In this document: positions 6,378 to 12,260 of the stretch, piece after piece
Layout: every line of letters begins with the position of its first letter
Position numbering within the stretch: the first letter of the stretch is position 1
Assembly: GCA_955651735.1 (NCBI GenBank)
Contig: CATPAM010000340.1
Coordinates: forward strand, 1-16,525
DNA: 16,525 nt
Reading direction: 5' to 3'
Origin: Candidatus Acidiferrales bacterium
GTDB lineage: Bacteria > Acidobacteriota > Terriglobia > Acidiferrales > UBA7541
The notes under the pieces: generated by a model
Seen by the model: only the letters and a program-made list of their open reading frames with translations
What the model was told of the DNA's origin: nothing
Databases searched by the model: none
Made by a program: the position numbers and the translations under genes

Positions 6378-7714
6378 TCCCTCGCCTCCTGGTTCCCTTG
6401 AATGCCCGTCCGCCTGCGGTGGACACCCCTACGGCGCGGCGGCGCCCTTCCACGCTGGATGAGCGCACGCTGGTCCCAGCGATGCTGCCCATCGTTCGTT
6501 TGGACGGACGCACGAACATCCCGTCCTCTCTGCCGCTGGAATCCATTGCTGCGCGCACCGTCGTTCCGCGGGGCATAAAGCGCGAAGACTTCGTCGTCGA
6601 AGAACCAAGCAACCTGCCCCTGCAGCCGACGGACATGGACGAGCGCGTGACCGTGCCGCAGGGCGCGGCGCCGCCGGAAATCATCGCTCCCTCGGAAAAC
6701 ATTCTTCCGGCCGAGATTGTCGAGCCCGATATTTTTCTGACCGGCGAGGTCAACCTGCTTACCGAGGCGCGCACGGAAGACCGCGCCAAGTCCGACCTGG
6801 CCAGAAACATTTCCTCGGTGGTGTTTCACATTCTCCTGGTTCTGGCCATCATCGTCGAACCAAAAGTTTTTCCGGGGCGCCCGAAGACGCAAGACGAGCT
6901 TGATCTCGCGCGCAGGCAGATGACCATCCTCCTGCCGCCAGGGGCTTTTGAGACGGCCAAGCCCACGCCGCGCCCCGAACGGCCAGCCGAGACCATGAAG
7001 GTGGACCCGCGCATAATCCGCAAGGTAGCGCCGCCGGAGCCGACGCCGGCACCTCCTCCTCCAAAACAGCCGGAGCGCGTGGTGAAGGAACTGCCGAGCG
7101 CCCCGGTGCCCAAGCCCAATGTCACGCCGCCGGACACCACGGCGCCCACTCCCAAAACGGACTCGCCCAAGCAGCCGTTGAAGCTGGAGACACCGGAGGA
7201 GCAGCCCCAGCCGAACAGCCTGCTGCTGCCGAAAAATTCTCCCGGGCGTGCGATTCAGGATTCTATGCGGGATGCCGCCAAGATGAACGCCCCGCGTCCT
7301 ATCGGCGGCGACGGGCCAATTCCTACTCGCGGAGCACCGGGAGGCGGAGGACGAGGCAGCGTTGGTGCGGGCATTGAAATGCTGACGCCGACCGAAGGCG
7401 TGGATTTCAACGATTACCTCGCGCGCGTGTATCAGAGCGTCAAGCGCAACTGGTTCGCGGTGATGCCGGCCTCGGTGGAGCTGGGTGACAAAGGGGTGGT
7501 GTCCTTGCAATTTAGAATCATGAAGAATGGTGGCGTGCCGGATGGGGAGCCTGTAAAGGTATTTGGCTCCGGGAAAGAGCCGCTCGATCGCGCGGCCATC
7601 TCGTCGATCCGCACCTCGAACCCCTTTGAGCCTTTGCCGCCTGCTTTCAACGGCCCCTATATCGAGCTGCGCTTTACGTACTACTATAATTTGCAGCCGG
7701 ATTACTCGCACTAG
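6374..7714 (+). CDS. TonB-family protein with long cytoplasmic arm and C-terminal TonB/TolA-like domain
   Basis: 446 residues, much longer than E. coli TonB (239). Residues 1-146 are predicted cytoplasmic; they contain degenerate 15-residue repeats (29-103) keyed by DERTLVP, DGRTNIP, AARTVVP and DERVTVP. A single membrane segment (about 147-162, VVFHILLVLAII) is followed by a Pro-rich periplasmic region (about 165-300, e.g. PPEPTPAPPPPKQPE), a Gly-rich hinge (GAPGGGGRG near 335) and a folded C-terminal domain (343-440) with VDFNDYLARVYQSVKRNW and VVSLQFRIMKNGGV, typical of TonB_C/TolA C-termini. It probably links inner and outer membranes and transmits ion-gradient energy. No ExbB/ExbD gene is in the window. 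The start overlaps the previous stop (ATGA at 6374-6377); its TAG overlaps the start of the mini-ORF downstream. Confidence 0.85.
   Translation: MIPRLLVPLNARPPAVDTPTARRRPSTLDERTLVPAMLPIVRLDGRTNIPSSLPLESIAARTVVPRGIKREDFVVEEPSNLPLQPTDMDERVTVPQGAAPPEIIAPSENILPAEIVEPDIFLTGEVNLLTEARTEDRAKSDLARNISSVVFHILLVLAIIVEPKVFPGRPKTQDELDLARRQMTILLPPGAFETAKPTPRPERPAETMKVDPRIIRKVAPPEPTPAPPPPKQPERVVKELPSAPVPKPNVTPPDTTAPTPKTDSPKQPLKLETPEEQPQPNSLLLPKNSPGRAIQDSMRDAAKMNAPRPIGGDGPIPTRGAPGGGGRGSVGAGIEMLTPTEGVDFNDYLARVYQSVKRNWFAVMPASVELGDKGVVSLQFRIMKNGGVPDGEPVKVFGSGKEPLDRAAISSIRTSNPFEPLPPAFNGPYIELRFTYYYNLQPDYSH
6458..6682 (+). repeat. Five degenerate 15-residue repeats inside the TonB-like cytoplasmic arm
   Basis: At protein level the units start at residues 29, 44, 59, 74 and 89. 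Four of them share the pattern [D/A]-x-R-[T/V]-x-[V/I]-P, with the proline at 35, 50, 65 and 95. The fourth unit (74-88) keeps the length but has lost the pattern. The repeat is not obvious at DNA level, so it is old and probably kept by selection on the protein. Confidence 0.7.
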
Positions 7715-7812
7715 TGAAACCTGCGCGCCAACAGGTGTTAGGCAGCATTCTTCTCGCGTTGTTTGTGCTTATCTTTCTGTTTGTGCGCGCGCGTCACCTC
7801 CTTTTTCGATGA
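7714..7812 (+). CDS. 32-residue single-span membrane peptide between tonB-like gene and miaA
   Basis: A GTG at 7714 overlaps the TAG of the tonB-like gene by one base (TAGTG), and the TGA at 7810-7812 overlaps the miaA ATG (ATGA). The frame is open throughout: a basic N-terminus VKPARQQ, a hydrophobic core VLGSILLALFVLIFLFV, and a basic tail RARHLLFR. This is the composition of a small single-pass inner membrane protein, with positive charges on both sides. There is no Shine-Dalgarno of its own beyond what the upstream coding end offers, so translation would rely on re-initiation. It exactly bridges two genes that would otherwise be separated by 94 bases in an otherwise coupled cluster, which is the best argument that it is real. 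I do not recognise a family. Function unknown. Confidence 0.6.
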   Translation: MKPARQQVLGSILLALFVLIFLFVRARHLLFR

Positions 7813-8786
7813 ACTCACAGAATTCGAGCCTGCCGCTCGTCGCCGTCATCGGTCCCACGGCTTCGGGGAAATCAGCGCTGGGCGTGTGGCTGGCGGAACA
7901 GCTTGGCGGCGAAGTAGTCGCGTGTGATTCCACGCAGCTCTATCGCGGGTTCGATATTGGCACGGCTAAGCCTGCACGTGCCGTGCGCCACGGCGTGCCT
8001 CATCACCTGCTTGATGTGCTCGGTCCGCAAGAAACAGCAACGGCGGGAGGCTATCGGCAAATGGCGCTCAGCGTCCTCGCCGACCTGCGCGGCCGCGCGC
8101 GCCTCCCGGTTTTCACCGTTGGCACTGGTCTGTATCTGCGCGCCTTGCTGGAAGGCCTCGCGGACGTCCCGCAACGCTCTGAAGAACTTCGCGAAAGATT
8201 GCGGCACAGCGCGCAGGAGCATGGTCCCGGGCACTTGCACAAGATTTTGTCGCGCCTCGATGCCGAAGCTGCGCAAAAAATTTCCGTAGCCGACGGGCAA
8301 AAGCTGATTCGCGCCGTTGAAGTTTGCCTTCTCACCAAGATGCCGCTTACCGAATTGCACCGAAGCGGCCGCGCTCCATTGCAAGGTTGGCACGCGGCAA
8401 AGATTGGACTCGCCCCAGGCCGCGAAGCCTTGTACCAGCGCATCCAAGCCAGAACCGACGCCATGCTCGCAAACGGCTGGCTCGAGGAGGTTCGTTCCTT
8501 GCTCGATGCCGGGCTGCCCGAAGACGCCAAACCGTTCGACTTTATCGGCTACCGCGAATTGCGTGAAGTCTTGCGGGGCCGACTCACGATGGACGAGGCA
8601 CGCGCTGCGATTCAGCAAGCTACCCGCCGCTACGCGAAACGCCAGCTCACCTGGTTTCGCCGCGAACCTGCTGTGCACTGGCTCGCTGGATTTGGAGACG
8701 ATCCGCTCCTGCAACAAGAGGCGCTCCAATGGCTGCGAGCGCAGGGCGTCATGCAGGGTCGCGGCGCGGAGGCAAGGAGAGTATAA
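7809..8786 (+). CDS. miaA: tRNA dimethylallyltransferase MiaA
   Basis: 325 residues. It transfers a dimethylallyl group to N6 of A37 in tRNAs reading codons that start with U. The P-loop GPTASGKS is at 15-22, the DSTQLYRG segment with the catalytic Asp at 40-47, GTAKP at 51-55, TVGTGLYLRALLEGL at 103-117 (the usual double Gly has one Val here), and FIGYREL in the C-terminal half, followed by the Arg/Lys-rich RRYAKRQLTWFRR. The ATG at 7809 is chosen over longer in-frame extensions because the family N-terminus begins a few residues before the P-loop and because this ATG overlaps the stop of the upstream mini-ORF. hflX follows, as in many genomes, but hfq, which lies between them in enterobacteria, is absent. 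Confidence 0.97.
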   Translation: MNSQNSSLPLVAVIGPTASGKSALGVWLAEQLGGEVVACDSTQLYRGFDIGTAKPARAVRHGVPHHLLDVLGPQETATAGGYRQMALSVLADLRGRARLPVFTVGTGLYLRALLEGLADVPQRSEELRERLRHSAQEHGPGHLHKILSRLDAEAAQKISVADGQKLIRAVEVCLLTKMPLTELHRSGRAPLQGWHAAKIGLAPGREALYQRIQARTDAMLANGWLEEVRSLLDAGLPEDAKPFDFIGYRELREVLRGRLTMDEARAAIQQATRRYAKRQLTWFRREPAVHWLAGFGDDPLLQQEALQWLRAQGVMQGRGAEARRV

Positions 8787-8787
8787 T
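8782..8787 (+). promoter_or_regulatory. Candidate internal -10 box (TATAAT) for hflX, overlapping the miaA stop
   Basis: A perfect TATAAT contains the miaA stop codon TAA (8784-8786). No good -35 hexamer is found 16-18 bases upstream. If used, the transcript would start near 8794 and give hflX a leader of about 80 bases. The 89-base gap between miaA and hflX, in a cluster whose earlier genes mostly overlap, is consistent with a separate promoter here. Confidence 0.35.
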
Positions 8788-8875
8788 TTGTTCCAGGGAC
8801 CTCACACGTCGCACACGGTGTCACCATTCGCACGAACCGCCCCCTCCGCACAATGACCGTCCCTTTCTCTCGAGT

Positions 8876-10258
8876 ATGAAGACTCAGCACGCAACTTCGG
8901 TTTCGGAGCGCGCCCTGCTCGTCGGCGTCACGTGGAAGCGCGCGCGGCGGGTGCCGGGCATGCCCGCTGGAGAGCAAGGCCGCGAATCTCTTGCCGAGCT
9001 GGTGGAGCTTGCGCGCAGCGCCGGCGCGGAAGTCGCTGCGATCATGTACCAAGTGCGCGAGTCCGCCGATCCCGCGACTCTTGTCGGCCGCGGCAAGCTG
9101 GACGAGATTCGTGCGGAAGCCACTGCGCACAAGGCGCCGCTGATTATTTTCGACGGCAATCTGTCGCCGGTACAGCAGCGCAACATCGAGACGGCCACCG
9201 AGCGACGCGTCATCGATCGCACGCAGCTCATTCTTGACATTTTTGCCCGCCACGCGCGTAGCCGCGAAGGCCAGCTACAGGTCGAGCTGGCACAGTTGAA
9301 TTATCTGCTGCCTCGCCTGACCGGCCGCGGTACAGCCATGTCTCGCCTCGGAGGCAAAAGCGGCGCTGGCGGTGCAGGCGGCGCGGGCGGAGGAGCTGGA
9401 CGCATCGGAGTACGCGGCCCTGGCGAAAAGAAACTCGAAACCGACCGCGGCCGCATCCGCGATCGCGTCAGCAGAATTCAGGCCAACATCGAAGAGGTGC
9501 GCAAGCAGCGCGCCCTGCGCCGCGAAGCGCGCAACGCCGTCCCGCTCGGCACGATTGCCCTGGTCGGCTACACCAACGCCGGCAAGTCCACATTGTTCAA
9601 CGCGCTCAGCCGCGCCGAAGTGCTGGTCTCTTCACGGATGTTCGCCACCCTCGACCCCACCATTCGCACCATTCGCCTGCCATCGAACCGCCGTGCCCTG
9701 GTTTCCGACACGGTCGGCTTCATCCGTGATCTGCCAAAAGGCCTGCTGACCGCCTTTCGCGCGACGCTGGAAGAGGTGCAGGAAGCCGCTCTGATTCTTC
9801 ACGTCAGCGACGTTTCCAATCCCCACCATGACGAGCTGGACGAAGAGGTCGACAAAATTCTGCGGGAGCTTGGCGTTGCGGATCGCCCCAAGCTGCGCGT
9901 CCTGAACAAACTCGATCTGCTCAACTCCGAGCAACGTGAAACTTTGAATCGCAGTTTGGCGTGCGCCGGTGAAACAGGTCCGGTGCTCGTTTCCGCCATG
10001 ACGGGGCAAGGCATCGACGACCTGCTCCGCCACATCGACGCCGCCCTGCCCATCGATCCCGTGGTCACCTTGTGCCTGCGCCTGCCGCTCGCCGAGGGCC
10101 GCACCCTCGCGCTTATTCACGCGCTGGGCCGCGTGCTACACTCCGCGGTGGAAGATTCGCACATGACGATGGATGCCGAAGTCCCCGCCTCCATTGCCAG
10201 GCGCCTGCGCTTGAGTCGGTATGCCGCCGGTGGAACTTCTCGGCCCCCGCGTACGTAA
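8876..10258 (+). CDS. hflX: Ribosome-associated GTPase HflX
   Basis: 460 residues with the HflX N-terminal domain (LVGRGKLDEI at 69-78, IIFDGNLSPVQQRN at 90-103, DRTQLILDIFA, EGQLQVELAQLNYLLPRL) and the G domain: G1 GYTNAGKST at 231-239, switch II DTVGFIRDLP from 278, G4 NKLD at 344-347, G5 SAM at 373-375. HflX splits stalled or stress-inactivated 70S ribosomes. A Gly/Ala-rich stretch at about 159-176 precedes RGPGE, where most HflX proteins have only a short GG loop. The ATG at 8876 is preferred because the frame upstream is low-complexity and no conserved residues lie there; the ribosome binding site is weak. A 66-codon membrane gene follows after 20 bases. Neighbouring miaA is a conserved partner. 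Confidence 0.96.
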   Translation: MKTQHATSVSERALLVGVTWKRARRVPGMPAGEQGRESLAELVELARSAGAEVAAIMYQVRESADPATLVGRGKLDEIRAEATAHKAPLIIFDGNLSPVQQRNIETATERRVIDRTQLILDIFARHARSREGQLQVELAQLNYLLPRLTGRGTAMSRLGGKSGAGGAGGAGGGAGRIGVRGPGEKKLETDRGRIRDRVSRIQANIEEVRKQRALRREARNAVPLGTIALVGYTNAGKSTLFNALSRAEVLVSSRMFATLDPTIRTIRLPSNRRALVSDTVGFIRDLPKGLLTAFRATLEEVQEAALILHVSDVSNPHHDELDEEVDKILRELGVADRPKLRVLNKLDLLNSEQRETLNRSLACAGETGPVLVSAMTGQGIDDLLRHIDAALPIDPVVTLCLRLPLAEGRTLALIHALGRVLHSAVEDSHMTMDAEVPASIARRLRLSRYAAGGTSRPPRT

Positions 10259-10267
10259 TCTCTATCT

Positions 10268-10272
10268 GGAGG
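10268..10272 (+). promoter_or_regulatory. Strong ribosome binding site GGAGG
   Basis: GGAGG sits 6 bases before the ATG at 10279. It is one of the best Shine-Dalgarno sequences in the window and is the main support for the small gene that follows. Confidence 0.75.
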
Positions 10273-10278
10273 TTAAAC

Positions 10279-10479
10279 ATGGCCGCATTTTTCCTCTGGT
10301 GCATATTGTTTCTCCTGTGCTGGCCTCTGGCTCTGCTGGCGGTCGTGCTCTTCCCCGTCGTCTGGCTCATTACCTTGCCGTTCCGCATCCTGGGCATCGC
10401 AGTGCACGGTGCATTCGCGCTGCTCGCCGCGCTGTTTTTCCTGCCCGTGCGGGTTCTGCGTGGCCCGCGCGCGATCTAA
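10279..10479 (+). CDS. 66-residue hydrophobic membrane protein, unknown function
   Basis: ATG at 10279 after a strong GGAGG, TAA at 10477-10479. The protein is almost wholly hydrophobic: one membrane stretch at about 4-32 (FFLWCILFLLCWPLALLAVV onward), a short turn LPFR at 33-36, and a second stretch at about 37-55, ending in a basic tail RVLRGPRAI. Two membrane spans with both termini inside is the simplest topology, given the positive C-terminus. It begins 21 bases after the hflX stop and is probably the last gene of that transcript. I do not recognise a named family. Codon use looks like that of its neighbours. Confidence 0.75.
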   Translation: MAAFFLWCILFLLCWPLALLAVVLFPVVWLITLPFRILGIAVHGAFALLAALFFLPVRVLRGPRAI

Positions 10480-10580
10480 GTCACTTCACCTCATAGCGCC
10501 GGGGTAACTTAGGAGTTAGACGTGGGCATAGCTTCTTTTTTAGAGAGGAGGAAGGTTTCTGGCTAGCGAACTTCTAACCT

Positions 10581-10620
10581 CAGTTTCCACGTCACACTGT
10601 GGAAATTCCTGTGGAAACTG
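10581..10620. repeat. Nested inverted and direct repeat built on TGTGGAAA
   Basis: CAGTTTCCAC (10581-10590) pairs perfectly with GTGGAAACTG (10611-10620) across a 20-base loop. The inner part of the left arm, TTTCCAC (10584-10590), also pairs perfectly with GTGGAAA (10599-10605). The two right arms form a direct repeat of TGTGGAAA at 10598-10605 and 10610-10617, period 12. The two hairpins exclude each other. It could be a protein-binding array or an RNA switch; neither is shown. Confidence 0.6.
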
Positions 10621-10900
10621 GAAGTCCTGTAAAATGTGAGATTTCCAAGCATCTGCGAATTTTACGGCCATTTTGTTAAGGCGCCGCTCTAATTCAAATA
10701 TTTACAATGACTTACGGGGCACCGAAAACCGGGAGACACCGCCCTTGCGCTCATCGTCCCACAGCGCGCATCGCCAACATTTGCACAGGTTTGCAGCATA
10801 TTCCTTACAACCGAGCCTCCATCCCCACATTCCTGCGCTTCGCCGCGTGTTAATTACAAGGTACCTGCCCCTCGCGTTTTACCCGTGCTTTTCGACCCGT

Positions 10901-10928
10901 TGACGCCTGCACAAGCCAAGTCTATAGT
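10901..10928 (+). promoter_or_regulatory. Sigma70-type promoter for pgsA-AMMECR1
   Basis: TTGACG at 10901-10906 and TATAGT at 10923-10928 each match the consensus at five of six positions, with a 16-base spacer. Transcription would start near 10935, giving a leader of about 48 bases to the pgsA ATG at 10983. This is the best promoter match in the window. Confidence 0.65.
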
Positions 10929-10982
10929 GAGGCGCGGCTCGTGACTGACCGCAAAGTACGGCTTTTCTAACGCTAAGCCCTG

Positions 10983-11609
10983 ATGAATCTTCCGAATACA
11001 CTCACGTTGCTGCGGATTTTCTTCGTTCCCGTCCTCATCGTCGTACTACTCACCCGCAGTCCCAACGTCGAGCTGTGGGGCTTTCACATGCACTTCGAAG
11101 TTTTCGGCGTGGCCATTCTCCTGCTAGGCGGGTAGAGCTATTGGGCCGACGGCTACTTCGCGCGCCGCCGCTTGCAGGTCACCACCCTCGGCATCTTGCT
11201 CGACCCCATCGCCGACAAGCTCCTCATCTCCGCCGCTTTCGTTTCGCTGGTGGACATGCATTTGGTTCCCGCCTGGATGGTGGTCATCATCATCGGACGC
11301 GAATTCACCGTGCTGGGCCTGCGCAACATCGCCTCCGCCGAAGGCTTCACCATCGAAGCGTCCGTGCTCGGCAAGACCAAGATGGTTCTCCAGGTATGCG
11401 CCGTAGCTGTGCTCATCGCAGGAGCGCGGCATCCCTCGCTGAATCTCTTGGCCCTCTTTCTGCTATGGCTGGTGGTGGTCAGCGCGCTGGTGTCCGCCGC
11501 GCAGTATTTTCTGCGCTTCTGGGGCCATGTCGACGACCGTATCAAGCAGCGCCGCAAACTGCGCATGCTGGAAGCTCGCAAGAAAACGGGAGATGCCGTC
11601 TCTCTCTGA
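10983..11609 (+). pseudogene. pgsA: CDP-diacylglycerol--glycerol-3-phosphate phosphatidyltransferase PgsA, interrupted by in-frame TAG
   Basis: Reading 208 codons from ATG 10983 gives a typical PgsA: MNLPNTLTLLRI at the start, several membrane spans and a Lys/Arg-rich C-terminus. Codon 51 (11133-11135) is TAG. The CDP-alcohol phosphotransferase motif D-x2-DG-x2-AR-x8-G-x3-D-x3-D follows at once with correct spacing (Asp56, Gly57, Ala60, Arg61, Gly70, Asp74, Asp78), but its first Asp is Tyr53 (TAT). So the gene has both a premature stop and a missing metal-binding Asp within three codons, while everything before and after is intact and in frame. It would otherwise make phosphatidylglycerol phosphate in the inner membrane. 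Explanations are a local sequence or assembly error, very recent inactivation with another copy elsewhere, or suppressor readthrough. The AMMECR1 gene overlaps its 3' end by 17 bases. Confidence 0.85.
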
Positions 11610-12177
11610 AGGCGAGCGCCAAGATTTGCTTCACTTGGCGCTCCAAGCCGTAACCGAAGCTGTCTCACGCGGCCAAATATTGGCGGACATACCGTCCGGC
11701 GGAATTTTCTCACAGCGCCGCGGAGTGTTCGTCACCCTTCATGTCGGCAAGCGGTTGCGCGGCTGCATTGGGGTAGTGGAGCCCGAGGAACCGCTCGGTG
11801 ACAGCGTCGCGCGCTGCGCCGCAAGCGCAGCCCTGCAAGATTCGCGCTTCCCCGCCGTGCGTTCCGACGAACTAAGCGATGTGCAGGTTGAAATATCGCT
11901 GCTCTCCCCGCCGCTTCCCATTCGCCTCGAAGAAATCGAAATTGGCCGTCACGGCCTGCTGATTTCACGAGGACGCCAGCGCGGACTGCTGCTCCCGCAG
12001 GTGGCTGTCGGGCACCATCTCAGCGCCGAGCAATTCCTGGCGGAAACCTGCCGCAAGGCCCAACTGCCGCCCGATGCGTGGCGCGATGCAGACACAAATA
12101 TTTGCGGCTTCACCTGCGAGATCTTTTCGGACGGGCCTCCGGCCATTGATTCGTCTGAGGAAGAAAAAATGCGGTAA
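11593..12177 (+). CDS. AMMECR1-domain protein
   Basis: 194 residues. The signature hexapeptide LRGCIG is at 55-60, preceded by RGVFVTLHVGKR and followed by EPLGDSVARCAASAALQDSRFPAVR and VQVEISLLSPP, all matching the AMMECR1 family (the A component of AmmeMemoRadiSam). Cys59 lies in the conserved motif; the biochemical role of the family is not settled. The MEMO-like and radical SAM partners often found with it are not in this window. ATG 11593 is chosen because the family N-terminus begins soon after and longer versions would run far into pgsA. It overlaps pgsA by 17 bases in another frame, so the two are probably translated together. The C-terminal tail (about 180-194) is acidic and likely disordered. 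Confidence 0.92.
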   Translation: MPSLSEGERQDLLHLALQAVTEAVSRGQILADIPSGGIFSQRRGVFVTLHVGKRLRGCIGVVEPEEPLGDSVARCAASAALQDSRFPAVRSDELSDVQVEISLLSPPLPIRLEEIEIGRHGLLISRGRQRGLLLPQVAVGHHLSAEQFLAETCRKAQLPPDAWRDADTNICGFTCEIFSDGPPAIDSSEEEKMR

Positions 12178-12201
12178 TCGCGTCGAGGTGCGCTCGGGTG
12201 C

Positions 12202-12233
12202 AAAAAAAGGCCCGCCGAACTCCTGGGCAGGCC
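12202..12233 (-). terminator. Rho-independent terminator of the minus-strand gene
   Basis: On the minus strand a GGCC-T-GCC / GGC-G-GGCC hairpin (one mismatch pair, 9-base loop) is followed directly by seven T. It lies 27 bases past the stop of the 12261-13142 gene. On the plus strand the hairpin is not followed by a T run, so it should not serve the AMMECR1 gene that converges on it. Confidence 0.8.
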
Positions 12234-12260
12234 CTCCATTCCACGATTTGTTGGCGAATT

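Larger units (their letters stand above)
10480..10982 (+). other. 503-base gene-poor region upstream of pgsA
   Basis: No convincing gene lies here. A 76-codon frame at 10673-10903 has no ribosome binding site or recognisable composition. The region holds short self-complementary segments (TAACT at 10505-10509 with AGTTA at 10514-10518; GTTAGA at 10515-10520 with TCTAAC at 10573-10578), an isolated purine-rich GAGAGGAGGAAGG tract at about 10541-10553 with no good start after it, the nested repeat at 10581-10620, an AT-richer stretch at about 10625-10710, and a promoter at 10901-10928. A small RNA or regulatory leader is possible but not shown. Confidence 0.5.

Noticed and set aside
6101..7711. 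A 536-codon open frame on the minus strand opposite the oxidoreductase and tonB-like genes
   Set aside because: Its translation is Arg/His-rich with no recognisable motif, and it is the mirror of well-supported genes; long antisense frames are expected at this GC content.
8787..8875. A possible hfq gene between miaA and hflX, as in enterobacteria
   Set aside because: The interval is only 89 bases and holds no Hfq-like sequence.
10541..10635. A short frame after the purine-rich GAGAGGAGGAAGG tract
   Set aside because: Only a CTG could start it, it encodes about 25 residues with no signature, and it overlaps the nested repeat, which constrains the sequence for other reasons.
10673..10903. A 76-codon frame in the gap before pgsA
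   Set aside because: It starts at TTG without a ribosome binding site, has no family-like features, and runs into the pgsA promoter.
11133..11135. Reading the pgsA TAG as pyrrolysine or as a programmed readthrough site
   Set aside because: No downstream element or supporting genes are visible, PgsA is not a known pyrrolysine protein, and the adjacent loss of the catalytic Asp points to damage or error instead.
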